64,000 bases of DNA from Blastobasis lacticolella (GCA_905147135.1 LR990048.1:2650563-2714562); one strand, 5' to 3'; positions 33,826-45,627 are shown, counted from the stretch's first letter. Made by a program: numbers and translations. The notes: generated from the letters alone by a model not told the origin.

Positions 33826-34380
33826 AAAACTTAGATGAAAAATACAGAGTTATAGATGACACAACAGGCGCTACTTATTGATCTGTCAATGTCGTGTTAA
33901 ACTCTTGAAATATTGGTGTGTCAGGAAAGTTAAGATCACAGTCACACTGAACTGAGAAATTCTTATACTATTTTAGGAATGGCACTTCGGTGTTCATCTA
34001 GTATGCAAAGTGTACCTAATATCTTAAAGTATTTCTCAATGGAGTATATTGTAATTTGTGAAATGACGTACGCATTCAATGTTGTACACATAAAACTTTG
34101 ATGAAAAATACAGAGTTATAGATGACACAACAGGCGCTACTTATTGATCTGTCAATGTCGTGTTAAACTCTTGAAATATTGGTGTGTGTGTCAGGAAAGT
34201 TAAGATCACAGTCACACTGAAATGAGAAATTCTTATACTATTTTATTAATGGCACTTCGGTGTTCATCTAGTATGCAAAGTGTACCTAATATCTGAAAGT
34301 ATTTCTCAATGGAGCTTGTATGAGTTATTGAGAATATTGTAATTTGTGAAATGACGTATGCATTCAATGTTGGGCCAGCC
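33826..34380 (+). repeat. Tandem duplication, about 255-bp unit, right arm only
   Basis: Two copies starting TACACATAAAACTT(A/T)GATG at 33820 and 34085, including CAACAGGCGCTACTTATTGA and GGCACTTCGGTGTTCATCTA. The left arm has a single copy of the part it shares. Confidence 0.8.
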
Positions 34381-34821
34381 GCAGCTGCCCAACATATACC
34401 AGCCGGCCAGCCGTCATATGTACGAGGGTGCAAACCTATGTTCCACCTCTGACCCCTGATAGTTTCAATATGTTGTAAACTATGAGACTATGGTCCTTGT
34501 AGCACGAATACACTTATTACATCGGATCTATAGAGATCCGAACTATTGAACTGATAGCAGTTCAATAGCTCAGATCCGGAAAACTCATTCCGTATCAGTC
34601 TTTAACTCACTGTAGATATGGATGGCGAATGTTCATTGATGATCATTGTTCGCGAAACTGGCCGTTAGCGCTTGATTGCGTATATTTACTTGTGCATTAT
34701 CTGGCAGAATAATTGAAAATAAAGGAATCTGCGAATATCCTATCATTATCAAACAAGATTTACAAGGATTTTCCCAAAATTAAAACTTTGGCAATTATCC
34801 TACAAACACTGGGCGTTATCA

Positions 34822-34965
34822 ATCCAAATACAGCGCCACAAACTTATCTGACCCGGTGGCCTAAACTGGAACTGTGGAAAAATGGCGACACTTAATTTTG
34901 AAATGTATTTGAACTGACATGTCAATGCCAAAACGGCGCCGCCCGTCACTGTTTATCGGGTTTGA
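34822..34965. mobile_element. Small TIR element, right-arm partner
   Basis: CAGCGCCACAAACTTATCTG at the left. The right TIR is eroded (CGCCCGTCACTGTTTATCGG). Confidence 0.55.
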
Positions 34966-35359
34966 TATTTTGTTATTTTTCTTTTTCATTGCTTTGCCTT
35001 ATATTACTAACATGTAGAAATCCATGTCACGGTAAATTGGATACATTTACTAATGGTTACACTATGGGCACAATAATACATTTAAAATGTCAACCCCTTG
35101 AGAGAATAAACATAAACGGTTACATAAAATTAGCATGAAAAACGCCGTAAATAAGGCACATCTCACGGGTCTCTGTCGCACGTCTGTCTACGTAGGTGGC
35201 TAGTCGAGTTTACGGCTCATAAACAAAATTTCACCGGCATGTTAGTGCAGAAAATTAAAAGTGAAAACGAAGCGGAAAAAAAAATAATGCAACGCCACAC
35301 CCACAACGAAAATTAGGCTATTTACCCAACGTTCCAGCCGTAGGAAACTACGTGGTGTC

Positions 35360-36327
35360 TTAGGTGCGATGTGCGTTGTTCAGTTGAAAGTTCCTGATCT
35401 GGTACGGTGTACCCCCTGACGGATAATTTTGGGGGTTAGAACTCCTATAAATGGCCCTGTGCGACGCGTAGTTGGGGTTCCCCTGTATCGGTTGGGTGTT
35501 GATGGGGTTGTTTACGCCCCCGCTTTCGGAGAAGTTGCTTACTATCTTCCCGAAGATGTTCGAGAGCCCGGAGCCTCCTCCGCTGCCACTGCTCCCACCG
35601 GCGCTTGGAGTTCCTCCTCTGCCTCCATTGGCGTATATGTTAATCGTATTTATTATACTATCGAGGGGACTACTGCCGCCGGAGCCTCTCGGTTTGGAAT
35701 AGCTCGAGCCGCCATAAGGCAAGTTACCTCCGTAGGGGTTGCTCCCACTATAGCTGCTTCCTCCGTAGGGATTGATTCCTCCATAGGGGTTGCTTCCTCG
35801 ATAAGGGTTGCTTCCTCCATAGGGGTTGTTTCCTCCGTAAGGGTTGCTTCCACCGTAAGGATTACTTCCACCGTAAGGGTTGCTTCCTCTATAGGGGTTG
35901 CTTCCTCCATAGGGGTTGCTTCCACCGTAAGGGTAACTTCCACCGTAATAGTTGCTTACACCGTAAGGATTACTTCCACCGTAGGGGTTGCTTCCTCCAT
36001 AGGGGTTGCTTTCACCGTAAGGGTAACTTCCACCGTAAGGGTTGCTTCCTCCATAGGGGTTGCTTCTTCCATAAGGGCTGCCTCCATATAGGTTACCTCC
36101 ATAAGGGGAGTTGCCGCCAGAGCCTCCGCCGTAGGGGGAGTTGCTGCCAGAGCTTCCGCCGTAGGGGGAGTTGCCGCCCGAGCTTCTGCCGTAAGGGGAG
36201 CCGCTTCTAGGTGGCGCTTGGGCAGGGACGCTCGGTGGCGACACCGGCTGCGGTTGCGGCGTCGGCTTGGGCTCCGCTGGCGGCGTCGGATTGGGCTCTG
36301 CTGGCGGGGCCGGCTCCGCGTACGTTC
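35360..36327 (-). CDS. NPYGGS-repeat exon (right copy, early stop)
   Basis: Acceptor GTTTCCAG at 36330-36328. A Pro/Ala/Glu linker (GTYAEPAPPAEPNPTPP) leads into tandem SPYGGS and NPYGGS units, then SGGSSPLDSIINTINIYANG and a tail ending AHRT and TAA. The left copy continues 16 codons further to WNVG. The downstream sequence on this side still matches that extension but is out of frame, so the stop is a secondary lesion. It has about 14 codons more repeat than the left copy. Confidence 0.8.
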
Positions 36328-39300
36328 CTGGAAACGTGAATTTCCAAACATTTATTATTGAATTTTGTCTATACCACTAAGGTGGCATACAAGCTTAGGA
36401 CCCGCATGATGGTAAGCAGTCACCGCAGTCGATGGACGTTTGCAATACCCGGGGCATCACCCACGCGTTGCCGAGACAGTAAAAACCTTTTTACTCCTTT
36501 CTTGAAATGGTTTTAATTTTTATCTTGTCAAACAAAGGGACCGTTAAATGAGCTCATCCAGGGAGTGCCGCGTATAGGCAGGCCGGCGCGCACGAATTTT
36601 CACGCTGGCTAGGCGCCGAACACCGATACGCCGCACTAGGTAGGCATTTGCGTACCTAGTATTATTGACGCGGGCACCATGTCGACGAACCCCCGCATTC
36701 CTTTAATTAATTAATAATAAATAAATAAATATTCGTGGACAAATTCACACAGCGCCATCTAGCCCCAAACTAAGCAAAGCTTGTACTATGGGTGCTAGAT
36801 AACTGATATACTACATAAATACTTTTTTTTTTAATACATACTTATTATACATGAACACCCAGACCCGTAACAGAAATTAAAATTCATCATTTCAATTTCT
36901 GCCCGGCCGGGAATCGAACCCGACTTTAGCTACAGTCTATAAGGAACAATTTCGTATAGACGCATAGACAGATAATGGGCAGCGCTATTGCGCGGGCACT
37001 CGCCGACGGAGTCGTACCAGATAAGTGCTTAAATGAGTACAAGATAAAATCTATTTTGTAGCGATAGTAGACGTTTAGGAGACCCATAAAACGTTGGTCT
37101 CCCCGTGCAAAACCTGGCAATAAAAAAATTTTTTTTCTTGGCCCAAACTTTGACTTTTCTTAGCGATACTTAGAACTTTTTTATCCTCTTGTGTGGGTTC
37201 TCGAAGTTAAAAAAAACGGTTTGCTTTTCATCCTCTGGGCAGTTTCGCTTTTCAGCAACGATAAAATATTTTTTCTATTTGGTGCCTACTATTGCTACAA
37301 AATTTTATTTTTTTTGTATTAGATGACGTAGATTAGGTAGGTACTCGACGTTGATAGACTCACAGCCTACTAGCTCCGCAACGCTTCCATCTACGGCATC
37401 TACAACTTTTACTGTGGCACCAACTTTAAAATCGCGAAAAAGAAACTAAGCCAAAATGTATGAAACAGCTGATATTTTTATTTTTGTATCATGAATGACA
37501 CTGTATATTATGACAGCTCAGCGGGAGCCCTTAAGGTGTGGCCATGAAATATTGCGGCTAAATTACACTCGGCACGATACAATCTGTTTCAGACTTATGG
37601 CAAATTAAATTAAGGCACTAATGACTTGTTTTAAGCTCGACCTTGCGTCTCTTCTGCGAAATGGAAAAGCCACAGCAAATTATTCGGCCGCACCTCAGAG
37701 ACGTTTCCACGAAATGGGATAGCACGAGCTCGTGTTACTAATACATACTGTAATAATTGAGTTAATGTTTCAAATAATGAAAGACAATACCTAAGCTACA
37801 TAATGTCTTATACGACGCTGTTTAAATCATATATTATCAGCCGAAAGACGCCCACTGCTGGTCATAGGTCATAGGTCTATCTCTGGGGACAGAGATCTCC
37901 ACAAAGACCTGTGTGCCTTCTGCATTCAGCTGGTACCCGTGACTTTTACCAGATCGTCGGTCCACCTTGTGAGAGGCCTGCCCACGCTGCGTTCCGTTCC
38001 GGTACGTGGTCGCCACTCGAGAACTTTACTGCCCCATCGGCCATCTATAATAGATGTCTTAAGGCGTGTCCAAACATAGAGCGGCACGTGCGCGGCAGCA
38101 ACACGCGGCATGTCCAGGAAACTATTCTGCCGCGCTCTAGTTAGGACTATTGACGAATGTTTGCGCGGCAATATTGCGCGGCACTTGCGAGACACGCCGC
38201 GCATTTCAATTCAGTCTGAACCAAAACTACAATGAAGGCAGTCAGTGTTTTAGAAGAGTGTCCTTGGAAGAGTTTGAACAGTTACATAGCCCACAACTAT
38301 GAGCCATATATTTCAATCAATCTAATTGATGTTTCATTGGCCATTTTTGAAAAGCGCAAACACGTCCAGACAGGCCAATGATGATGATTTTGATGATGAT
38401 AATATCTTCCATTTGGAAATGTTTGCTTATTTTCCGATGATGGGATAGGTTTCATCCACGTCATCTAGATGCCTGGCCTTTTTATCGCAAATGAGGAAGA
38501 TTTGGGATGAGCCTCCCGAAGTCTTTCCCTTGCACTATATTATGGGGTTCTTCAAAAGCTATGTTTACAGCAAAGGCCGGCACCGCATCCACTCCCCTTA
38601 GGCTGCAGATGTCCTGCACGACGGTGGTCGCTTTCCATCAGGTCTGACCGTGTGCCGCCTTATACAATGAAAAAAAATATTCTTTGCTGATTTATCGATA
38701 TATCTATTGTAAATAATATCTGTTTGTTAATTAGCGTAGCGTCATAACTTGTGTATGTATCTGCTAATTAATATTATTGTGATATAATTTATATTTAAAT
38801 GTAGTACACTGCCCGGCGGCGGCGTCTCACGCGCAAAGTATACCTACATACTGATAATTTGGTAGTTTTGCTAAAACCCAAGGCTTGGACCAGCGAACGT
38901 CACAATTATTATTAATATTCTATTGCGACTGTCGATCGGAACTTGTTAGATTGAACGCAACGCCGTTTCATATGTTCAATATTCGCCAATCGTTCAGTGT
39001 GCCTCCTAATACCGTTGGCGAACCAAACTTCGACATTTGGGTCGTAATGAGCAGTTTTTTTTGTTTATGTTATCCAGCAGACAAACAGGCATGCGGGCCA
39101 CCTGATGGAAAGTGGTCACCGCTGCCTATGGACATCAGTAACACCAGGGGAGTCACCAATGCGTTGCCCGCCTCTGAAGAGACCTCTAATATACCTCTTG
39201 AACGATCCCATGTCATAGTCCAAAGGAAACACTGTGGCTGGGAGCTCATTCCACATCCAAATCGTACAAGCGAGAAACGTTCTTTAAAACCTACGCGTGG

Positions 39301-42300
39301 TGACCAACAGAGGGTCTACGTAGTGGGGATGAGTACCCAGCCCACGGCGGGTGGTGCAATGGCGGAATTGTGCTGTTGGCACCAAATCGAAAAGTTCCTC
39401 GGAACACTCCCCATTGTACAGCCGGTAGAACACACACAGGGAGCCAAAGTCCCTTCGGTTAGCCAGTGGTTCTAACTTGCTTGTTTGTATGGGATCGTCG
39501 ACAATTCGAACGGCACGTCTCTGTACGGAGTCCAGACGATTAAGCAGGTCGGCAGTTTCGCCGGCCCAAAGATGGGAACAATACTCCATATGAGGCCGCA
39601 CCTGCGTCTTGTACAGCAGCAGGCGCTGCCCTGGGGTGAAGTATCGCTTGGACCGGTTAAGCACTCCAAGCTTTTTCGAAGCCAGTTTGGCTTTACCCTC
39701 TAGGTGACTCCGGAATCACACGCTATCAGATATGTCGATACCAAGGATCCCGATACTATTTGAGATGGAAAGGGGTGTTCCTTGGAACTGCGGCACCATG
39801 ACAAAAGGATCCTTTTTGGCAGAAAATGCGCAGACCTGTGTCTTTGAGGGGTTGAATTCCACCAGATTCAGTCTGCCCCAGTGAGCAACTTGCTCCAAGG
39901 AGTGTTCAATCTCTGACACAAGTCTTATTCGGCTTTCCGACACCACGGAACGAGGGATATTCGCACGGCCAGTATAACGAGCATCTCCAGTACTGTCATC
40001 TGCATAGCAGTGAATACTGGGAATATTCAGCATATCATTGATATGCAGAAGAAACAGCGTGGGAGATAGCACTGAACCTTGCCTTGTTTTCCAATAGGTA
40101 TCTAAAGCATTCTTGACCACTCACTAGAATTAGATGGAACCCCTACAAATTTGGTTATTGATAAGCGCTTGAAATAGGTTCTTAGCAAAGAGGTTATAAA
40201 CACTGGGTACGTTGTATTGAATAATATTGTATTTGTCAATAGTTTTCAACCATTTTAGAGGTTGTAATAATAATGGAACATAGTGCCAACTTATATACCT
40301 AAATATTTCTTTAACAGTTATACTTAAATTAATAAACATTTTATTTTTAAGTTTTGTATTAGTTGGCTGCATGAAATCACTGCCACCATCATACAGATTA
40401 AGATTACCAAAATTGTAGGAGCGCCATCTATTGATGATTTTTGAAACCAACTGATAATACCTACTGGAAAACTCCTCATTGGCGTTACGCGAGTGCGCAC
40501 GAGTCGTTTCGCCGGTCTATACAAAATTTGTGCTACGCGAGTGAGCGCGGATTCGTTTAACCGGACCATACAAACACATTCGGACTAGATCGGCGTAGGC
40601 CCGAGAACTCGCGTCGCGCCAGCACAGTTTCAGCTGGCCGCTCGTTCGCACACGACTCATCTGGCGGCGTTTGAAAGTACCGGGCCTGGCTCTTTGGGTT
40701 CGCAGCAAGTGTTAATGGTGGGAACAAATGCTGGGTTACCTTGCACTAGTGACTTCATCTTGCACGTGGGGTAGGTCCCGCAGTCGCGCTGCTGCCCATT
40801 GCTGCAGGGGTCCTCGGCTAGCACGCACACCTGGCTGTGCAGACATCCGATGTCCTTACACGTGCGCCCGTACTCTGGGTGAGAAAGACGTCGGTTTAAA
40901 GATCATATTGACACGCCGTACCCTAACTAAATAGATCATAAAATTATCAGAAGATACTTTATCCTCCACACCGCCTCGTAACGTCCAGGCCAATCATTGA
41001 CCTAGGCGGACTGCGCAGATTTGACAGTCCTGGTAAAACACTACTCACATAAATATTTTCATTTCATTCATAATATGATCATCCGAGTGGTCAATCCGGG
41101 CTTTCTTCTCTTTTTACTCAACATAAGAACTTGCTTTTTATTGAGGGTTAATATTGTCATTTAGTATCAGCAATCATAACAGATAGCCACAATGTGCAAG
41201 ATCCACAGGGAGCCGCACAAAATTAGGTTAAAGAGTTACCTATGCGCATTTCGCACAGCGCCGTCGAGTCCCAAAGTAAGCAAAGCTTGTGTTATGGGTG
41301 CTAGATAACTTATGCACTACTAATATACTTTTAAATATATACTTATTATACATACTACACCCAGACCAGTAACAGAAATTAAAGTTCTTCTTTTAAAATT
41401 CTGCTCGGCCGGGAATCGAACCGGGACTCTGCGTGACAGAAGTGGCATGTTCAGCAACAGAACCACTCAGCGGGGCTATTGTCAGTCAGTGGGGGCAGGC
41501 CGGCCTATGATAACCACTGAGCCACGCAGTCACAGAGACAGTCACAGAGACATCCCAACAGAATTCAATCACTAGGGTGCATTTGACCATTAACACTATC
41601 CGACTATCCATCAAGCTGAAATTGGCTATATATTTTTCTTTTTGCAACACTATAAATAATATAACTAGCTGTAACCTTTCCTTCAATGAGAGTATGGTAA
41701 TAATCCCGCCCGACCCCAGTAATCCCATTACCTAGTTCAAAAGTAGCCAATACCACTATCAAACACTTCAGTAATTTCAGACTTAGCATAACGAACTCAA
41801 ACACTCCGCAAATTAGTCTGGTAGGCACTCCCCTACATAAAGTTCAGCGCGTTAAGTACCTGGGTCACTGGGTTGCTGAGGATTTATCAATTTGATAAAT
41901 CCTCAGCAACCCAGCGATTGTGACGATATTGAGAGGGAGCGCAGGGCGCTGTCTGCCCGGTGCAACATGTTGGCCCGTAGATTTGCACGGTGTAGTTATG
42001 CGGTGAAAATTACATTATTTAAAGCATACTGCCAGACCTTCTATACGTGCAGTCTGTGGACCAACTTTACACAGCGGGTGTACAGCGCGCTGCGCGTCCA
42101 GTACAACAACGCGTTTAGGGTGCTATTGGGACTGCCGCGATACTGCAGTGCCTCGGCGATGTTTGCGGAGGCACGGACAGATTGCTTTTTTACTATCATA
42201 CGCAAGCGGTGCGCGTCACTGTTGCGGCGGTCTCGCGATAGTACGAATGGCATCGTGAACGTGTTGGCGAACAGGTGGGATTCTCCGATGCCGCGGCGCT

Positions 42301-45300
42301 GGTTGCAACTACATACTGCCGTGGGGTAGTGTGGATGCGTCGGGCGTGAGCAGGGTCGTAATAAATAAATAAATGTACCTACTAATTATAAACTATTTTG
42401 TATTTACCTAACTGATATGGATACTTTCCGAAATAAATGTTTATTTAATTTAATTTAATTTATAACACCCTACTGACAAGTTTACACAGCTATTACACTG
42501 TATCACGACACTGCTAAGAATCAATAACCTGATTCAACCAACTAAATATTATTATCCAGGCATGTGCTAATAACGGTGCGTCACCTGTGATGTCGTCGTA
42601 TTTCTTACATGCCTAGGCGCTGCTTAGGCCTGTGTTTTAGCTGGATAGGATGTACAGCGTGTTGGAAAGTCAAGACACAATAAATGGAAGGGTAAAATAT
42701 AGTAGGAACAATTGAGTAATACAACTTAGTGGCAAACGAGCAGAGAGCCCACCTGGTGGTAAGCGGCAACTATTGCCCATAACGCGGTTGTTATCACTGT
42801 GAGGACTTTGCTGCTGTGTGTTAGTGTTAGTGGAGTAGCCCCCAAGCCTAAAAGTTATGGCAAAATGTTCCCCTAATATGAAAGAAAACTCTGGTAATAA
42901 TAATGAATGCAACTCACTCGAGAACCCATCAGCGTAGTACACGAGGCATAGCGCCACCGCCACCGTCTTCCAGTCCATCGCTCCAAGTCTGCAACGAAAT
43001 TCATAGTAGTTTATGCCACTGTCATATAAAAGGGGGTATTAAAACATGTCTGTTTATCATACGAGGCGTAGCCGACTATGATAATAGTTTGACACGAGTG
43101 TTTTAATACCTAATTATATGCAGTTGCATACACTACTTTATCTACACTCATATTTTTATGTTGAAATATCGAACCTATAATTTTTTCAACTTTGCTGGAT
43201 GTAAGCTGCGAGTCAGTTCTGTTGTATCTACGCGTCACGGATATCAAGCGGCGGGAAATTCACGTCACTACTTTCACATTTATCTATTTATTTGCTTCAG
43301 ACAAGAAAATACATTCATATACACAACTAACAACGATTAGAAAAGAATATTCTGTTTAGCGGGAAAATAATTACTCACAAATATAGACAGTAAAATTTGA
43401 ATTTTGAATTTGTTAAATACATTTAGGTATTCAGCCTACATTTGACCGTGTCCGGACGCCCGACAAGAATTTAAAAAATATAAGTGTTGCATAATGATTA
43501 AAAAGTTATTTTACGTTACAGCTGTAATGAAATTAGTATGGGAAATGCTGTATCGAAAAGTAATTTTTTAAAATTTTATGGACTGGCGTGAAAAAAGTGT
43601 CTCCTTAAATGACTGTTTTCTAATATGTAATTGGAACATTACGATACGAGTGTAGATAAACTATTATTCGACACTTTTATCCTTTTTACCCACCAACAGG
43701 ACAATAAGAGTAGGTAGGCACTGGTTAAGAATACCAATTGAAACAGGAACAATAGTGTTGTTTGTAACCGAAATAAATATTAGGAAAAAGAATAGTTCAA
43801 ATTTTTCTGGCTTCCTAATACCTACCTACTACTTAATAAAGACCAATAGAATAGAGTATCTAAATACATAACAATGTTTTAAAATATCGCGGTTATTATC
43901 ACACATTTTAAAGTAGACGTTTGTTGACGAGTAGCCCGATATTTCGACGCAGTTTAATGCATCCTGTAGGCCGAGCACAAGTTGCTTTCGCGCGCGATAA
44001 GCGAGAAAAAGCCCATCATAGGTATTGCTATCTCTTTCGTCTTAGTATTGAGAGGAAGAGACAAACGATCTCTCGCGGCGCGAGCTTTGTCGCGGACACA
44101 GTTGTGCTAGGCGATATGGTCACGGGACGAACATGCCTTTAAAATGTATCTTAACTTAGTTTGGTGGTGAAGGGATAAGGTAGCCCCCCCCCATTTAATA
44201 TAATGGAGTTCTTTCATGAATGCATAACACAAAGTGTTCAACTACTTGAAATTGTTTAATGAAATTGAAATTTTATCATAGGTAAATTGTATCATCACTT
44301 TTGAATTTAACTACAGTACGGTGTAATTTTAAACTTAAGTTTTTTGCCTTACACACACCTAAAGATTCTTGAATAAATTATTTATTATTTCTTTCTCTAC
44401 CTACCTACCGCCGTTATCGGTATCTGCGATAACACCGAAGGCTAAGTCTAGGTAACATTTAAATATTTTCAGTAAGTACTCAAAAAGATTAATGAAACCA
44501 TCTCGATTAAAAAAACTTTCAAATTACATTGAACTCAAGTTAAATCTAACACAACGCTTCTGTTTGAGTCAGGGCTTAACAAAACTTCGTCATAACGATT
44601 ACAATGTAAATTACAGGTATTTTTGGGTCAAGAAAGTGATTGAACTCTCGTTACCTATGTGATTCACGAATACACAAAACTATAAAACGGATTATTTATT
44701 CAAAATAGATTTGGTGAAATGACAGCCGTCTCTTATGGTGCCCGATATATCTGTTAGTAGTGATTTCATCCGTTAGAAGTTGATCAAACGTCTAAATCGA
44801 GTAAACAGAAGGAAATACTATAGTGGGTGCCAAATAGATAAGCAAATAGCGGTCGTTGACTTGTCGGTCGAAACTTATATCTATGTGGTCAGCGCGATGG
44901 TTGTATATAATTTATCGAAAATCTGACAAACCACAAACATAGATACAACAATATTTCATTGGCTTTGATAGCATAATATTGAAAATATGATCCAACTACG
45001 TTTGTAATTGGCTGTATACGTTTGTATATTAAAATACATCTAGATGTAAAAGCTGTTAAGTTTGCAATAAATAAATTATGGAGCACTCAGGTCCCTACGG
45101 GGTGTCGCATCCGATGAAACCTGAAAAGCCCTTCCGGCTACAGGTGCTCCCAGGGGGTGTTTAGCACGTATGCGCCTAGGCCCCTTTTTGGCGAGTCGTG
45201 CGAAACCAGTTCGGCTGGCCGGCTGGTACTCATGAGAGTTCACCTCCTCCCTCCCAACCGCTATACCGGAGGGTGCCCATTTCCTTTGCGTTGGGGGCAA

Positions 45301-45605
45301 AAAAGAAAAACAGGAAACAGTCCAAGTAGATATAGCAAACACGCTTCTAAGCAACTTACTTGCAACTTGCTCCAACGCGACGACAACTCAACAATAACAG
45401 AACACTGCGAACCGAAAATCTTTTAAACGGCTCTTTCAGACGTTCTTTGCGACGGCGAATCAGCGATAGATAATATTCCCAGCGAAAAGGTCACTGCAGC
45501 GGAAACTAGTCGAGTACTTCCTAGTCGTCACAGGACGAACGCTGAGCAGCCAGCCACGTTTGATCCGAAAGCCACTACCCGACAGTAGCTAGTTGGAACT
45601 TTTCC
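35360..45605 (-). CDS. Secreted glycine-rich NPYGGS-repeat protein, right-arm copy (near-complete gene)
   Basis: Minus-strand gene. It has a 5' noncoding exon (about 45605-45360), a signal-peptide exon (42988-42918, ATG at 42978), a cysteine exon (40874-40740) and a repeat exon (36327-35360). Phases 1 and 1 join cleanly to about 387 residues. The order is signal peptide, six-cysteine module, Pro/Ala/Glu linker, then about 30 units of NPYGGS/SPYGGSSGG type and a Gly/Ser/Asn tail. The composition resembles an extracellular structural (cuticle- or silk-like) protein. I do not recognise a named family, so this is inference. The reading frame stops at 35360-35362, 16 codons earlier than in the left copy. 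The start is fixed by the hydrophobic leader MDWKTVAVALCLVYYADGFS. Confidence 0.75.
36726..36922 (-). mobile_element. SINE with tRNA-Gly-like head, truncated in box B
   Basis: Body and tail intact, but the head stops at GGGAATCGAACCCG (plus strand) and joins unrelated sequence. Only in the right arm. Confidence 0.65.
37838..38058 (-). mobile_element. RTE-like LINE fragment (right arm partner)
   Basis: Minus-strand reading VGRPLTRWTDDLVKVTGTS; the inverted counterpart of 3415-3635 with small differences. Confidence 0.6.
38059..38378. mobile_element. Right-arm-only insertion, about 320 bp, possibly a TIR element
   Basis: Starts AAGGCGTGTCCAAACATAGA and ends AAACACGTCCAGAC. The left arm reads GGCCTAAAACATCTATTA across the site. 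The interior includes a 47-codon open stretch (MKAVSVLEECPWKSLNSYIA) that may be a transposase relic; I cannot name it. Confidence 0.5.
39046..40480. mobile_element. TGAGGAGTTTTCC-TIR element with nested LINE (right arm only)
   Basis: Left end AATGAGCAGTTTT (39046), right end CTCCTCATT (40480). A CR1-like LINE (39061-40086) was inserted within the left TIR. The left arm (around 2931) reads straight through CGTAACGCCATTTACGACCC, the empty site. Confidence 0.8.
39061..40086 (-). mobile_element. CR1/Jockey-like LINE, 5'-truncated, nested in a TIR element
   Basis: Same family as 50281-52112, opposite strand. It starts within the RT at QGSVLSPTLFLLHIND and keeps YADDSTGD intact, then runs to the poly(A) tail at 39061. 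One frameshift separates 40120-39716 from 39664-39284. Both ends abut halves of a TIR element (39046-40480), so the LINE inserted into it. Confidence 0.8.
40740..40874 (-). CDS. Six-cysteine exon of the NPYGGS gene (right copy)
   Basis: 135-nt exon with acceptor TCACCCAG and donor GTAACC. It encodes YGRTCKDIGCLHSQVCVLAE, then DPCSNGQQRDCGTYPTCKMK: six cysteines spaced as a compact module. It has the same length and phase as the left exon at 2547-2681 and differs at a few residues (His for Asp, Asn for Tyr, Met for Lys). Confidence 0.82.
41245..41466 (-). mobile_element. SINE with tRNA-Gly-like head
   Basis: Fifth copy, with base changes in the head (GGCCGGGAATCGAACCGGGA). Only in the right arm. 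Confidence 0.65.
41826..42345 (+). mobile_element. LINE fragment inserted in the right arm
   Basis: Reads KYLGHWVAEDL, a perfect hairpin (41868-41914), then DCDDIERERRALSARCNMLA and ARRFARCSYAVKITLFKAYC through RWLQLH. This is the C-terminal part of a LINE ORF2. Left-arm sequence near 1743 is continuous across the corresponding point, so this is a post-duplication insertion (or a left-arm loss). Confidence 0.65.
41868..41914. repeat. Perfect hairpin, 23-bp arms, 1-base spacer
   Basis: Arm 41868-41890 starts CTGGGTTGCTGAGG. Arm 41892-41914 is its exact reverse complement. It interrupts a LINE reading frame. Confidence 0.95.
42918..42988 (-). CDS. Signal-peptide exon of the NPYGGS gene (right copy)
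   Basis: Acceptor GTTGCAG, short leader ACTTGGAGCG, then ATG at 42978 and MDWKTVAVALCLVYYADGFS, ending in phase 1 at a GTGAGT donor. It is a textbook signal peptide: Lys at position 4, a hydrophobic core and a small-residue cleavage zone. It lies about 140 bp outside the detectable end of the inverted repeat. No counterpart is seen in the left arm. Confidence 0.72.
43000..45079. other. First intron region of the right NPYGGS gene
   Basis: Between the signal-peptide exon and the 5' exon. It contains one small TIR element (43974-44108) and otherwise unassigned A/T-rich sequence. Confidence 0.5.
43974..44108. mobile_element. Imperfect-TIR element, second copy
   Basis: AGCACAAGTTGCTTTCGCGC at the left and GTCGCGGACACAGTTGTGCT at the right; same interior as 19843-19975. 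Lies in the first intron of the right NPYGGS gene. Confidence 0.55.
45080..45320 (-). repeat. Probable retroelement remnant next to the 5' exon
   Basis: The minus strand is open through RKWAPSGIAVGREEVNSHEY and GAPVAGRAFQVSSDATPRRD. It looks like a LINE 5' region or degraded coding relic; type not recognised. Confidence 0.4.
45360..45605 (-). CDS. Probable 5' noncoding exon of the NPYGGS gene (right copy)
   Basis: Not protein coding as far as seen. On the minus strand a TTTATAAG box (45635-45628) is followed about 30 bp later by a GC-balanced leader that ends at a strong GTAAGT donor after GTTGCAA. The next acceptor on this strand that opens a signal peptide is at 42988. The transcription start is inferred only from the TATA spacing. 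Confidence 0.45.
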
Positions 45606-45627
45606 TGTTACCGTATACGAGGAGTCG

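Larger units (their letters stand above)
33015..42780. repeat. Right arm of a large inverted duplication
   Basis: Reverse-complement partner of 1397-10363. It carries its own insertions: a LINE at 41826-42345, the TIR/LINE nest at 39046-40480, 38059-38378, SINEs at 36726 and 41245, and the tandem duplication 33826-34380. Confidence 0.9.

Noticed and set aside
35429..36091. Plus-strand Val/Ser/Ala repeat ORF opposite the right repeat exon
   Set aside because: Same shadow effect as in the left arm.
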